The notes: generated by a model not told the origin, from the letters alone. Shown: positions 31,862-45,500, counted from the first letter of the stretch. The stretch is DNA of 64,000 nucleotides from Przewalskia tangutica (GCA_029844215.1 CM056724.1:75039093-75103092), one strand, 5' to 3'. Program-made: numbers and translations.

Positions 31862-34800
31862 TGTCACGACCCGACCTCGGGCCCGCGACTGGTGCCTTAC
31901 CCCGGGCACCCTAGTGATACAACATCAGAGAAAATCAGCGGAAACAAAAACTTAAACAGGAAACGAGATACAAGATAAGAAAACAGGTTAACCAAAACGG
32001 TCAACTTCATGTATATACAATATAACCGAACAGTTAGAATCCTTTACAAACCCTGCCCACAACAGTACTACAGACCTCTAAGAATGTAACAACAACTATG
32101 ACGGGACAGGGCCCCGCCATACCCCTGAATGTACAAGTACTTACAGTGACAGAGGACTATACCAAAAGATAAGCCTCCGGAGAAACGGAGCTTCCCAAAC
32201 GCTGAACTACGATCCTATGAGCGAGGATCAACAACTGGTGTACCTCTACCTGCGGCATGAACGCAGCCCCCCGAAGGAGGTCAGTACAACAGGTACCAAG
32301 TATGTGAAACTGAAAATACTGTAATGAAATCACATTTCATCATTTTATAAAGTCATTTCGCAATAAGTAAACAGTTATGTAAGTAAGGGGATGCATATCC
32401 TCAAAATAATCACTCACACATAACTATGGGTCTCACGCCCATAATATCAATCATGCCCGTGGAACCCATTCCTCACTGCCGGTAGTACATGATGTAAAAC
32501 AACACCCATATGTGAACATGAACACTAGATCCTGCCTGCGTCATTAAACCGATCGGGCCAAGTAGAGTAGCCAACTACCAGATCCGAAGGCTAGTCATAA
32601 AACTTCACGGGCCAAGTACGGAAGCTAACTACCAGATCCAAACCACGCTTGGCGAGGCAAGTATCTTAAGCTAGCGTGCGAGCCTACCGTCTCACGAGAT
32701 ATGGCCGTGGAAAGTATCTTAAGATATCTACGAGCACGATACCCGATAACTGACCAGGATAAGTATCTAAAGTGTGCATGTAACCACATGTACAAATCAA
32801 GCCCGTGATTGTTCGTCACCGCGGCAAGCTTCATGGATTAGCGGTCCATGGACTAATAACATAACCCGGGGATTTAACCCCTCACAATGACCGCATGCCC
32901 CGACATCTTACCTCGGTATAAGCATGGCCATGAAACCATCCTACTGGACGCATACCCGTGGGCCACCCATCGTGTCAGTATGTCCAAAGGAAATAACAAG
33001 ATAATACTCAAAGTGGATGCATACTCGTGGGCCACCCATCGTGTCAGTATGTCCAAAAGAAATAACCAGATAATACTCAAAGTGGACGCATACCCGTGGA
33101 CCATCCAACGCGTCAGTATGTCCAACAATCAATCAAATAGCCGGCCCTCCACCGAGAGACACGGTAGCACAAAAATCAAACACTTGCACCACAACAAAGC
33201 TATCACCATAAGCAAGTTTAAGGTACTTTTATTTTATGTCAACAATCCGGGTTTCAACCCCAAAATACTACATACTTTCATTCTTTCAAAAAGACCTCTT
33301 TTTACGTAAAAGCCATACGATACTATCACTCGTAGTATCAAACACATTTTCTTTTCAAACCAAATTACTACACCTTTCAGAAAATCCTTACAAGACTTTT
33401 AAAATCAAGTACTCTATACTTTTTAAACCAAGTGCTTTATAGTTTTAAGACAATATCAAGTATACTTTTAAAACCCCGTAAATTACTCTTTTCAAAACAA
33501 GTAACCCATACTTAAATCAAGTTACTTCTCCTTTTCCAAAATCAAGCCGTTTATAAGTAAAGTCTCTTATTTTAACTTCATAAAGTCGTTATAACTAACT
33601 TCCCATAAAGCTATTATAACACTTTATGTTTTAAATAAACCAAATTCATTTCACACTCGTACAAATACGGTACTATATAGTTTAGAACAAATCATGCTCA
33701 AGAGTATAGGAAGAATCACATACCTCTTCGGCTTAATCCACAAGCCAAGTCGAGTATCTTGCAGTAGAAAATCCACCTATAATAACCACAATATATCTAT
33801 CAACCTCTAGTTCTCTTCGTAGCATATTCTAAGTAAATAGTTCCTTATTCTACAGAAAATTCGGCAGCACCTCCCCCCCCGGCAATCACATAAATAACCT
33901 CCCCTAACAAGGCTTGTTACCAAGCCAACAACTCCAAGGGGATTACACGTCTAACCAGACGTGTGCAATTCTGCCTCATAATAATACTACACAAGTCTCA
34001 GAATACAGTCCAAATGTAAATACAGTTCAGTTCTTTTATAAACATCCTTCCAATATATCTTATACTCAGTTCTAAATTACTACAATATGTAATATCCAAT
34101 TACAATAGGGGGACATAGATCATTACCTCGACAAGCCCAAAATTATCCAAGTTTTTAAGTCGATCCTGAGAAACGTTTAGCTCCAATTCCTTACGCTCCA
34201 ACCCGCTCCAAGCAACCCTTAGAAGTTTCTAAACAACTTCTCTTAACACTTCAACTCCAAAAAGTGAAGAACACTTAGGCTTTAAATGTGGCTAGTTTCG
34301 GCCAAGGGGAGGTTCTTAGGCTAGGGGTGTGAAATCTTTTCTAACTCTTGGTTACTAATACTCCTAATACACTAAGGAAGAACACTTAGAATTTTAAGGA
34401 TTTTTGGACAATATTTGGGTCAAAAGGGAGGCTCAAAGCCGAGAGCACAAGGAGAGGGAAGGGAGGGAATTTTCAAGCTTGGAAATCTCTAAGTGTGGAT
34501 GAATAAAGTCTTGCATTAAGGGGGGTATTTATAGAGAAATCAAGGTCTAGGATTAAAGCAAGTGTGTGGTCTATATTGGGCCATGTGTGTGTGGGTCCCT
34601 TTGTCTATCTACTCCACAAAATATCTTGCAAGACTTTGACCAAATGTTTTACCCCTTTTTCATGAAAAAAACGTGCAACCTTGTCCACTTGGGTGACACA
34701 TTTCGCCCTCCTATTGGTCCAAAATATTTCATCTTCCGAAAATATCCGTAATGCCAAAAATCCGAAAAATAAAGTGGGCCTCAAAAAACTGTAAATTCTC

Positions 34801-35030
34801 CCGTGGCCCCCACGTGACCAATTCCGGAAATTGAAATCCAAAATTCTAAAATAATCCCAGAAGTCTGAATACCAAATCCTGGAATCCAATTCCCATTAAC
34901 AAACCTTTTTCCTTCACAAAAGCAGGAAACTTTTCCGTCAAAAAATCACATCTTTCTTCCTTTCCAATTTTCGTGTCGTATTTTCATACGTACGTCCTCA
35001 CATACATACCCTGGAACTACGGGGTGTAAC
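31862..35030 (-). mobile_element. M3: 3' LTR of a minus-strand element
   Basis: A 3169-bp LTR from TGTCACGACCCG to GGGGTGTAACA. It is followed by a PPT and palindrome in minus sense, so it is the 3' LTR of an element whose interior is mostly missing. Its CAG/CTG sites are better preserved than in N1, N2 or N4. A TATA-like box is at 34526-34533 (minus). It interrupts the 3' LTR of C; the left flank is ATTAC. Confidence 0.9.
32944..33126 (-). repeat. 69-bp minisatellite, three copies, in M3
   Basis: Copies start at 32944, 33013 and 33082, with the core CCCATCGTGTCAGTATGTCC. Reverse-complemented, the core is a variant of the R1 unit (1090-1370), with GGTGGCCCA in place of CGTAGCGCA. The shared array marks R1 and M3 as related LTR subtypes. 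Confidence 0.9.
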
Positions 35031-35172
35031 ATTCTTCCCCCCTTAGAAACATTCGCCCCGAATGTTCCTTCTAAGTCTCCAAACACGCATGCGCCGGTAT
35101 AGTCTCCACTACTACACTTACAAAACTGATCATGCCACCAATGGCCAGAATATAACATGCGCGCAAAACTCA
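35031..35172 (-). mobile_element. M3 interior remnant with PPT and palindrome
   Basis: The PPT in minus sense is at 35031-35044 and the palindrome at 35047-35067. About 100 bp follow that match the PPT-proximal interior of N2 (7776-7880) and C. It is cut at 35173 by the start of LTR P1, so M3 belonged to the same pol-less family as N2 and C. Confidence 0.85.
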
Positions 35173-37801
35173 TGTTATACCCCGTAGTTCCAGGGTATGT
35201 ATGTGAGGACGTACGTACGAGAATACGACATTAATATTGGAAAGAAAGAAAGACGTGATTTTTCGACGGAAAAGTTTCCGGTTTTTGTAAAGGAAAATGT
35301 TCGTTGATGGGAATTGGATTCCCAGATTTGGTATTCGGACTTCTTGAATTATATTAGAATTATGGAATTTTATTTCCGGAATTGGTCACGTGGGGCCCAC
35401 AGGAGAAATTTACGGTTTTGTGGGGCCCACATTGTTTTCGTGATTTTGGCCTTTATGGATATTTGCGGAAGATGAAATATTTTGGACGAGTAGGAGGGCG
35501 ACACGTGTCAACCCCCTAGGTGGCTCTTGGCCGAAATTTGCTAACAAGTGGCAAGACAAGTGGCCTTGTCTTGCAAGATATTTTTTAGTTGGACAAGTGG
35601 CTTGTGGGGCCCACACACACTTGTCCCCAATCTCAACCACATACTTTCCTTCATCCTAGCCCTTGGTTGTCCTATATATGCACTACTAGTGGATGAAATC
35701 TCCCACACTTAACCATTTCAAGACAAGAAATTCCCTCCCTTCTCCCTTGACCTTGCTCTCGTTTTTTAGCCCTTTTCTTGAGCTAAATTTGTCCAACAAT
35801 TCTTAAACTCTTACGTGTTCTTCCCTAAGGTGTTAGGAAGATTGTGTACCAAGAGTTGGAAAAGATTTCACACCCCTAACCTCTAAACTTTACCTTGGCC
35901 GAGAGCTCCATGAACAAAAAACCTAAGTGTTCTTCACTTTTTGGAGTTGAATCTTGAAGAGAAGTTGGTTAGGAGCTTCTATGGGTTGCTTGTAGTGGAT
36001 TGGAACGTAAAGATTTGGAGCTAAGACTTGCTTGGAGCGACATTAAGTTCTTGGATAGATTTTGGGCTATTTGAGGTAGTAAATCTTAACCTCTTGTGAT
36101 TTGGTCATTATACATATATTATAAGTATATTATGGAGTAAATAATATATGGAGTAAAGTTTGGAAGAGTTGGATCTTGTTAACTTGTTAAAAGAAAGGAT
36201 TGGCCGTTTGCCATTAAAATGGTAAAAACGTATCTTACTTGTGAAGAAGTAATTAACAAAGTAACTATAACTTATATTAATAATGGAAATATAAGTTGGA
36301 TGACTAATGAGTAAATTGGATAAGTAAAATGGTCAAAGTTGGCCAAGGACCCCAACTTAAGGACTGTATTTACTTTGGACCGTATTTACTTTGGGTATTT
36401 ACATTGGTGTATTTACATTTCATTAAGGGAAGATTTTTCAATCGCGTTAGTTTGGGCGTGTGATCCCCTTTTTAATTATTGTATTGTTATGAAGGCGTGA
36501 TAGTAAACGCGTTACGGTTGGTAGCGTAATCCCTTTCTTTTACTTATTGTTGTTATGGGCGTGATAGTAAACGCGTTACCGTTTGGGCGTGTAATCCCTT
36601 CTTTATGTTATTTAATTACTACGCCTTATATATATATGGTATATATATTACGATTATTCGCCTTGGAGAAAGATGGAAAAGTGAGTAAAAGCGGGAAGTC
36701 TTTGAATTTTCCGTAGAATTAGAGGGCTTTTTATTGGTATAAGTCTTCAATGGTAAGAAAGGTTTGATAAAAGTACTATGACCGTTTTTGGAGTGGAGTA
36801 CTACGTGTGGCGTGATCTACTTGTCTTAGGGAGTAGACGACGGGTTGAAGTACTTGGAGCGTTTTGCTATTTGTCGATAATCGTCGCGAGGTATGTGAAC
36901 CTCTTCCTATCCTTTCTAGCATGATGTTTTTTAAACTATGTAGTACGGTAGACGTACATGTGCTAAATGAGTTTGGTTGGTTCAAAACATAGGGTGTTAT
37001 AATAGCTTTATGAGAAGTTAGTTATAACGACTCTATGTAGGTAAAAGAATGGTTTATTAATTTTGAAAGTTAAGAGACTTGATCTTGAAAGATAAGAGAC
37101 TTGACTTATAACGACTTGTTTTCGGAAAAAGAGAAGTAACTTGATTTTAAGTATAGGTTACTTGTTTTGAAAAGAGTAAGTTCTTTGGGTTCTAAAAGAA
37201 TACTTGTTGTTGTCTTGAAGATAAGAGACTTAACTTATAAATGACGTTTTATGAAATGTTAAGGACTATGAATTTTGTTAAAAAGTTGTGAAACCTCATT
37301 CGTGAGAAATGAGTACTTGTCTTTTAAAGAATAATGTGTTACTGATTTCGGAAATGAGAATAAGTATCGAACAAACCATTGCAGCGTTAATAAAGGAGAT
37401 GTATTGACTAATTGTTATTAAAACCAGTAGAAACCTCCATCTGCATAGAAGCTAAGATAAGACAAAATTGTATTACATTTCCTAGATCATGGCTGCTGTA
37501 ACAAGATTGTTATAAACAAGAATAAACGGCTCACACATAAGACTTATGTTACTCAATTGTTTTAAAAGAGATTAAAACTATGAGTTATGAAACCTTTCTA
37601 AAATAAGAGACTTGAGCATTTGAAATTAGGCAAACTTGAACGTTTGGAAAATAATGTCGTTACTTGATTTTACAAAGGGAAGTGTTTTGGTTTACTTAAA
37701 AAGATAGTCACTCTATTTTCATACTACGGATATCGTGTGACTTTTGTGAAAGAAACGGATCTTTTGAAAAGAATTAATGTATGTAGTACTTTGGGGTTAA
37801 A
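35173..37801 (+). mobile_element. P1: LTR, 3' end missing
   Basis: It begins TGTTATACCCCGTAGTTCC and runs 2629 bp to GTACTTTGGGGTTAAA, where another LTR start (P2) follows at once. Comparison with P2 shows that about 1.3 kb of its 3' end should follow, but it is not found after P2. P1 was probably hit by the P2 insertion and then lost its tail. A TATA-like TATATATG is at 35673-35680. Its middle matches the N2 LTR. Confidence 0.82.
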
Positions 37802-40800
37802 TGTTATACCCCGTAGTTCCAGGGTATGTATGCGAGGACGTACGTACGAGAGCACGACAGAAAAATTGGAAAGGAAGAAAGAGGTGATTTTTCCACGGAA
37901 AGAGTTTCCGGTTTTTGTAAAGAAAAATGTTCGTTGATGGGAATTGGATTCCCAGATTTGGAATATGGGCTTCTTAAATTATATTAGAATTTTGAGATTT
38001 TATTTTCGGAAATGGTCACGTGGGGCCCACGGGAGAAATTTACGGTTTTGTGGGGCCCGCTTTGATTTTGAGATTTTGGCCATTATGGATTATTTTCGGA
38101 AGATGAATTATTTTTGGACAAATAGGATGGTGACACGAGTCACCCCCCCCTAGGTGGCTTGGCCGAATTATCTTTGTCTGGACACCTTTGGTTAGAGTCG
38201 TTTTTTAAACGTTTTACATAACTTGCGAGGGGAAAATTCCGGCTATGTCTTTTCTTATTTTTGCAGATTTTTCCGAGAGACGAAACATTTTGGACCAACG
38301 GGAGGGTGACATGTGTCACCCTCACATTGGAAGCAAGTGGGGGCGGTAACTTGGACGTTTGGGGTGTCAAGTGGGTAGATATTTTTGGTAGATATTTGTG
38401 AGGGTTTTAAGGAGTAGGGGCTAGGGGGCACTTGGGCATATCTTGGCCCTACACTTGCACCACACTTGGCTAGATCTTGGCCATTGGTTGGCCTTTACTT
38501 GACCTATAAATACCCCTCCCCTTTGAAGACTTATTCATCCTAAAATGTTCTAAGTCTTAGAAATCCTCCCCCCCTCTCTCTTGTGGTGTTCTCGTTCCCT
38601 CCCCTTTGTGAGGCTTTGGCCGAGAGCCCTCCCCTTGCGAGAGTACCCCCAGTGGGGTTAGTGGAAAGTATACACCCCCCCTTGTGGTGTTGTCTCGTAT
38701 AAATACCCCCCTCTTGGTAGAAATACTCTCATAAGTATTGTTGTTATACCCAAAATTACCTTAGCCGTATACCTTGTAGTATTCCAAAGATACCTCTATA
38801 CGTAGAGCCCGGAAATACTAACTAAATGTCCTTTTTGTCTCAAACCGAAACCCTAAGGAAAATCTCCATAGTTGGTTGGAGTATTAAGAAGAAGTTGCGT
38901 AGAACTTCTAAGGGTTGTTTGGAGCGGGTTGGAGCACCCGGAGTAGGAGCTAAGCGTTGCTAAGGATCGACATCTATACTTGGATAATTATGGGCTTATC
39001 GAGGTAATTATCTTGTCCCCCTATTGTGATTAGAAAATACATGTTGTAGGAATATATAGATGAAGTATACTATATATAGAACTGAACATAGTTTTGCGGC
39101 AATGTCTTTGGACTTAAGCCTGAATCTAAAGAAGAACCGAGCTGTAATTACGTAGGGTATTCAGATGAGACTTGTGTAGTTTGTGGATAGGAAGTCCGCC
39201 CGATTTTCCGTAGGATCTTGTATCTAGATTTATTCTACCGAGTAGTCTAGACTTTGATAGACTTGTATAACTGTATAGGTTGAATGTTCTGCAGTAGCAT
39301 GTGCTACTTGAGAAGGTGGACCAGCTAAGCGGGTTATGGCCGTGAGCGATTTGCTAATAGTCGATAATCGTCGCGAGGTATGTGATTCTTCCTATACGCT
39401 GAGCATGATATTTTAAAGAAGTATATATAGTCACGGTAGACGTCGCGTGTTAACTGAACGTATTGTACGGCAATGTCTTTTGACTTTAAGCTGAATGATA
39501 AGAACTTTGAAGTATTTCAAAAAGTATTAAGAACTGTTTTGAAAAAAGAGTAACACTTGGTTTTGAAAACATAAGAGTTATACTAGCTTTATGGGAAGTT
39601 AGGTATAACGTCTTAAGAATGATAAAATGAATGATTTATTGATTATAAAAGTTAAGAGACTTGATCTTAAAAGATAAGAGACTTGACTTAAATGAATTGA
39701 TATGAATTTCGTGTGAAACCTCATTCGTGAGTAATGAGTACTTGGTTTTAAAAGGAATAATGTTTTACTGATTTCGGAAGTCAGAATAAGTATCGAACAA
39801 ACCACAGCAGCGCTAATAAAGGGAAATGTTTTGACTAATAAAGTATTATTAAAACCAGTAGAAACTTCCATCTGCATAGAAGCTAAGATGAGACAAAATG
39901 ATATTACATTTCCTAGATCATGGCTGTTGTAATAAGATTGTTATGAACAAGAATAACCTACTCACACATAAGGTATATGTTTCTCAAATTGTTTTAAAGG
40001 ATTAAAACTATGAACTACAAACCTTTCGAAAATGAGAAACTTGAGTAATTGAAATTAGGCAAACTTGGAACGTTTGGAAAAGAATGTTGTTACTTGATTT
40101 TACAAAGAGAAGTTTTTTTGAATTACTTCAAAAGATAATCACTCTATTTTTCATATACTACGGGTATTGTGTGACTTTTGTGAAATGCGTATCTTTTAAA
40201 GAGTTAATGTATGAAGTACTTTGGGGATAAAAACCCGATCTTGTTAATCACATAGTAGAAAGTACCTTGTGTGTATAACTTGATTGTGTTGGTTTGTGAT
40301 AGCCTTCTAATACTTTCTTGTTGATTTGTTAAGTAAACATGCTAGGATGCTACGTGTGTTAGTATTTTGTGATGTTGTGTAAAGGGGTTTCCCTTGATTG
40401 TGCTTATGTTGTTTAAATGATAAGCTGTTATGTTAGTATTGTATCACTCATGATTCCGGGGGTTAAGCCGCCTCCGTCTGGGGTAGACTTCGGTAGTCTG
40501 TGTGACCTATGATTCGAGAATACCTTATGCGGTGCAGTGTGGCCTATGCGGGCTGCGGGAGTTCCAGGTTAGTGTGCGGCCTTTGTGGTCATGCGGTCTA
40601 TGTGGCCATGCGGACGGCGAGTCCAGGACGCTGCCGGGGAGTAGCTACCCTCGATGCGGGGAATACCTCATGCGGGCCATCGGAGTGGCTTATGCGGAGC
40701 TGCGGGAAGTTCCAGGGCTAGACGCGCACATTAGATCTTCGCGAGTGGCGGCTTTGATCATGTGACGGTCTAGACAGATCATGATCCAGTTTATGACCTT

Positions 40801-41538
40801 GATGTACTGTGGGTTTTGGTAGTCGGCTATGCCTTCGTACCTACCCCGTACGGTTTTATGATGACAGTGGGACACGGTGTTCATGTGTATTCCTTGGTGC
40901 TTTTATATCATAGGCTGGCGGTGAGGAAGGTATTCCACGGGCATGATTGATGTTGTGGGCGTGAGACCCATTGTTATATTTGAGTGATGACTTTGAGGCG
41001 TGAGTCCACGACTTGACATCGCTTATTTATTGTGAGCGTAGTTTGGTTATCATACATGTCTCCGCTTTATATAGACTACTATGATTTCATTCTGATATTT
41101 TCGATTTCACATACTTGGTACTGTTATCGACCTCGCCCGGGGATGCGTTCATACGCGAGTAAAGGTACACGATCGTTGATCCTCGCTCTTAGGGTCCTGA
41201 TTGGCGTTTGGGAAAGCTCGTTTCTCGAGGCTTATCTTAGTATAGTCCTGTTGTTGTAGGTGCTTACATTCGGGGTATGGCGGCCCTGTCCGTCGTTGTT
41301 GTCATATCATTCGTAGAGTGCATGTAATCTTGTTGTGGCAGGGTTGTAATGGGATATAACTGTTCAAATTGTTATTTATATATACTGAAGGTAACCGTTT
41401 TGGTTAGCCTGTCTTCTTATTTCACTGTCTTATTGCATTGGCTTCATGTTATTGTTTTATGTTCCGCTGATTTTCTCTGATGTATGACTACTTGGGTGCC
41501 CGGGTAAGGCACGATCCACGAACCAAGCGGTCGTGACA
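37802..41538 (+). mobile_element. P2: 5' LTR, apparently chimeric
   Basis: It begins TGTTATACCCCGTAGTTCC like P1 and stays P1-like, with the GTCACGTGGGGCCCAC block, to about 38165. It then switches to an S1-like LTR from about base 80-100 of that type, and ends GTCGTGACA at 41538, followed by a PBS. The total of 3737 bp exceeds any other LTR here. Either two LTRs were fused by deletion or recombination, or a partial LTR start is joined to a 5'-truncated one. A TATA-like box is at 38505-38512. Confidence 0.8.
38505..38512 (+). promoter_or_regulatory. TATA-like box in P2
   Basis: TATAAATA preceded by GACC and followed by CCCC, as in the other LTRs. It is about 340 bases after the chimeric join, as expected if the S1-like half supplies the promoter. 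Confidence 0.6.
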
Positions 41539-41542
41539 AAAT

Positions 41543-41554
41543 TGGTATCAGAGC
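41543..41554 (+). promoter_or_regulatory. P2 primer-binding site (tRNA-iMet)
   Basis: TGGTATCAGAGC, four bases after the LTR end. Intact. It shows that 37802-41538 ends as a 5' LTR. Confidence 0.94.
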
Positions 41555-41744
41555 AGTTAATCCTCGGAAAGTGTCTACAGACCGTATCTAGTAGAGTCTT
41601 GATTATCGGTGTGTTGTGCACCACATCAATAATCAGGAGGCTATAGGATATTTAGGATTGGTTTCCATTATTCTCACTCTAAGATCGTGCCTTAGAGCTG
41701 TGTTGTATGTTGGACCCTCTAACGTATTTCTTTCCCTTACCGTT

Positions 41745-42399
41745 ATGCCTCCGCGTAGGGCAAACCCGAGCCTGGGAGGCAAGCGATCGAGAGCCGCGAG
41801 TAAATCTGAGGGGTTACGTGGGCACGGGCCCAATCATCACCTGGGGTGGTGCTTCATTTGGGGAGTTCTGCAACATCACCAGCCCCAGCCGAGTTTAGCA
41901 CAGCGGCAGCAGTTCCTACTGCGGCCATGACATTTTGAACCTTCAGTCCCACGACCGGGAACAGTGAATTTAGATTGCAAGAAGGCGACCCTGCTACTAG
42001 CTATGGATTTGGCTACCAGAGAGTATACCGATGTACCGCGAGTCTTGATGACTATCTAAGAGAGGGTTGTGCAAGAGAAATTCTTCAGTTGGGCTTGAGC
42101 ATGGCCTGTGTACGGGCTTATGCGCAGCAGCGAAGATGTAGAGATCGACGTTAGCGAGGGCGAGAAGAGGCGAACAGCGGGATCCTTTAGTAACTTTCGG
42201 CGAGTCACCTCCCGTGATTAGATTATGCACATCCACGGTGCAGTGGTCCTCGCGGGGTTCGGGGCGTTCGGTATGCGAGTTGGTGAGCTCCGGATCTTAC
42301 GGTTCCACGATGTGGCGACGCCATCGGGAATGTCGTCGTTTTGTTGATACTTGTTGTACCTGCGGCCGTCAGGGCCCGGTGTCGAAAGAATGTCAGTAG
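41745..42399 (+). pseudogene. P2 gag remnant with internal deletion
   Basis: The start (MPPRRANPSLGG) matches the conserved gag start. The amino-terminal part runs to about 42000 with frame changes. It then jumps, near TTGGCTACCAGAGAG, directly to the GLDDYL-equivalent region (42030-42070). The capsid-like core is absent, with the same join as in N2. The second zinc knuckle (42355-42393) reads CTCGRQGPVSKEC from its second Cys; the required His is Pro. A stop follows at 42397. The remaining interior to about 42506 has no recognisable content before element D begins. Confidence 0.85.
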
Positions 42400-42506
42400 G
42401 AGGACTCGGCCTTCGAGATCGGTGGGTAGTTCGTTACCTTCCTAGCTATGCGCCTACGGGCGTGTTTTATTAAACGACTCGGGAGTGAAGCGATAGAAAA
42501 AGGTAT

Positions 42507-45500
42507 TATTACACCGGAAAATTCGGAGATAGGTTTGTAGAACGTGCGTAAGAACTCAAATGTTAAGATTTGAGGCAGTAAAAATTTATCGGAATTTTGG
42601 AATTTGTTGGAAAAGCGAAATATTGCGACGAGCGGGAGGCGACATGTGTCACCCCTAATGGTCTTGGACGAACTTGCCATGGGGGAAATGGTCATTTGAC
42701 CATAATTTAAAAGACCAAGTCTTGCAAAGGCAAGAGCTTGACATTGTTGACTAAGTCAATTGCCACTTGGCTTGATCCTTGTGAAAAGCATCCTAACCAC
42801 CCATTTGTTCTAATCTTGACCCTCCATCTTGTTATATATGTATGCTAGTGCAAGACAAGCTTCAACACTTAGACAAATTTTACAAAAATCTTGAAGAGCA
42901 CAAGGGAGGCTCTCGGGTTTGCCTTAGGGTTTCAAGAAAAAAATTTCAATTGTTGTCCAATAATTCCCCCACTTTAAAATAAGGTACCTAAGGGTATTGT
43001 AAGTGTTTCTCAATAGAAAGATCCCGGAAAAACGGTGTTTTCGTATTAGTCGCAAGGCGAAAACCTAAAGGGTTATTCAACCTTGAAGTTGAAACTTGAA
43101 GATGAGTCTTTTTATAAGCTTCTAAAGGTTGCTTGGAGTGGATTGGAACGTCGAAAGGAGGAGTTAAAGTTGCTAAGGAGCGACTTGTGATCTTGGATCA
43201 TAATTGGGCTAATTGAGGTATAATCTTCGTTTTACTTTTGTAATTGAAGATTTCATGTTATGATAAGTTATAAGTGATCATGTGATTTGTGTTATGAAGT
43301 TTGATAAGTGACATGGATTGTAGAAGCCTAGAACCGAAAAGGACATGATTAGCCTTTTGAAATTGAAATACAATTTTGGTCGTTTATTAGAATCGTCGCA
43401 TGTTTATCTACTTGAGGATTGTAGTAGTTGTAATCGATTGCGGCTTGATATCATGTTATACTAAACCACTTGGATTAAAAAGGAATTGTAAATGATTTGT
43501 ATTGTTGCCTAATTGCCGAATTGATATTATAGTTTAGACTAGTTTGTTATCGTTTGTGGTGAGCCAATTGGGGTTGTTTGGTTATTCATTTGTATTGAAC
43601 TACCTTATAAATTGTGGTGAGCCAATTGGGGCTGTTTGGTTATTGTATTCGGCCTTGAAAAAGGTGGCAAAGTGAGTAGAAACAAAGGAAATGCTGTCCG
43701 ATTTTCCGTAGAATTTAGTGACTTGCACTTGGAATATTCTACGTTTGAAACTAGAATTTAATAGACGTACTATGGTCATTATAGGTTGACATACTACGTA
43801 CGACGAAATGGACTTAGCAAGTGGATTAAACCGAAGAGGTATGTGGAACTTTCTTATCTCTTGAGCATGATTAAGTTATAAATGTATAGTACGGTAGATG
43901 TACAAGATTTTGACAACCTAGTCTATTTGATATCCTTGGCTTATTTTAAAGAATGTCCAAGTTGTTTGAGTTAGGGAATTAACTCACTTGTTTAGATATT
44001 AAGGATATCTTGGTTTTCAAAAGTTAAGAGACTTTAAGTATGTTGAAAGTATTTTAATACTTGTTTTGTGGGAAAATTTAAGTCTCTTGGTTATAAGGAA
44101 AGAATGTAAATTGCTAATGTATAAGGCTAGTATAATAGCTTTATGGAAAGTTTAAAGAGTGGTTTACTCTAAGTAACTTAAGCATGTTAAGGGACTTGAA
44201 GAGTTTTAAAGAATGTGATACTTGTTTCGTTTTAAACGTATAAGTCCCTTGGAAAGGAAATTGTACTTGACTAAGGTATAAAGTGAATATAACGACTTTA
44301 TGGGGAGTTGGTTATATTGGCTTTATGGAAAGATAAATGGCTTGATTTAATGGAAGGCAATTCGATTTTAAGGCATCAATTGCCTAAAGTGTTATAAGAA
44401 AAGGAGTCACTTGATTTAGAAACTTAACTTTATTTCTAAGGGTGTTGTGACTTGCCTTGAAATGTAATTTGAACTTGATACTAGGATTTATAGTATCTTG
44501 GAAGTTTTCTACCAAAAGAGTCATTGGTTTTAAAGAATAGAAGTACGTAGTACTTTGGGTTAAATTCCCGGATTTCTATAAAGAACATGTTAGTGCCTTA
44601 GGTAAACTAAAATGAGAGTGTATATGAACAAGAATAGTAAGAAGTTAGGGGATTTCTTAACTTGCTTATATATTGCATGATAAGCCGATAGAGCTTATGT
44701 TATGTGTGATAGCGGATTTGGGCTAATGATATATTATTCGTTCTTGGTCGTTCCGGGATTGTGGCATTGTATATTTAGTGGATTTGCTAACCACGATGCG
44801 AGAATACCTCATGCGAGTCCGTAGGGCTCGTGCGGGTGAAATAGTCCCGTGCGGGCGGGTCCGACCTATGCGAGGAATACCTCGTGCGGGTCGTAAGGGC
44901 TTATGCGGGTGAACTAGTCCCATGCGAGGAATACCTCACGCGGGTCCACGTGATATATGCGGGTGAAATAGTCCCAGGAATAGGATTGCTTAATGATACT
45001 GCGGGCGGTGGTCCTGCTTTGATCGTGAGCTTTCCTACTTTATATTGTAACTATACTCCTATTTACTCATTGTTAGTAAGGCCGATGTCTTATTAATGAG
45101 TTATCATACATGTCTCGTTTATTTTAGACTTATGATTTCATTACAATACTTCGGTTCGCATATTTGGTACATGTTGTCTTGACCTCGCTTGAGGCTGCGT
45201 TCAATCTGCGGTAGAGTCTGAGTTCTTGATCCTCGCTCTTAGGATCATTGTTCATTGTTGAGAAGCTCCTTTATTAGGAGGCTTATCCTGGTATTGTCGG
45301 TTATTGTACATTCGGGGTATGGCGGGGCCCATCACTTGAGTTTATATTCTTAAGTGCCTTAGTCACATTGTGGATTGGGTTGGAAAAACAAAATGTATTG
45401 TTATATTGATATGATTTTCAGAAGGTGGCCTTATCGGCTAGCCTGTTGTTATTTTATGTTTAAGTATGTTTTCAGATGTGTATGTTCATTGCTATTCTCG

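Noticed and set aside
34605..35173. Small minus-strand frames near the start of the M3 LTR
   Set aside because: They cross the LTR boundary and PPT and are not kept in the other LTRs.
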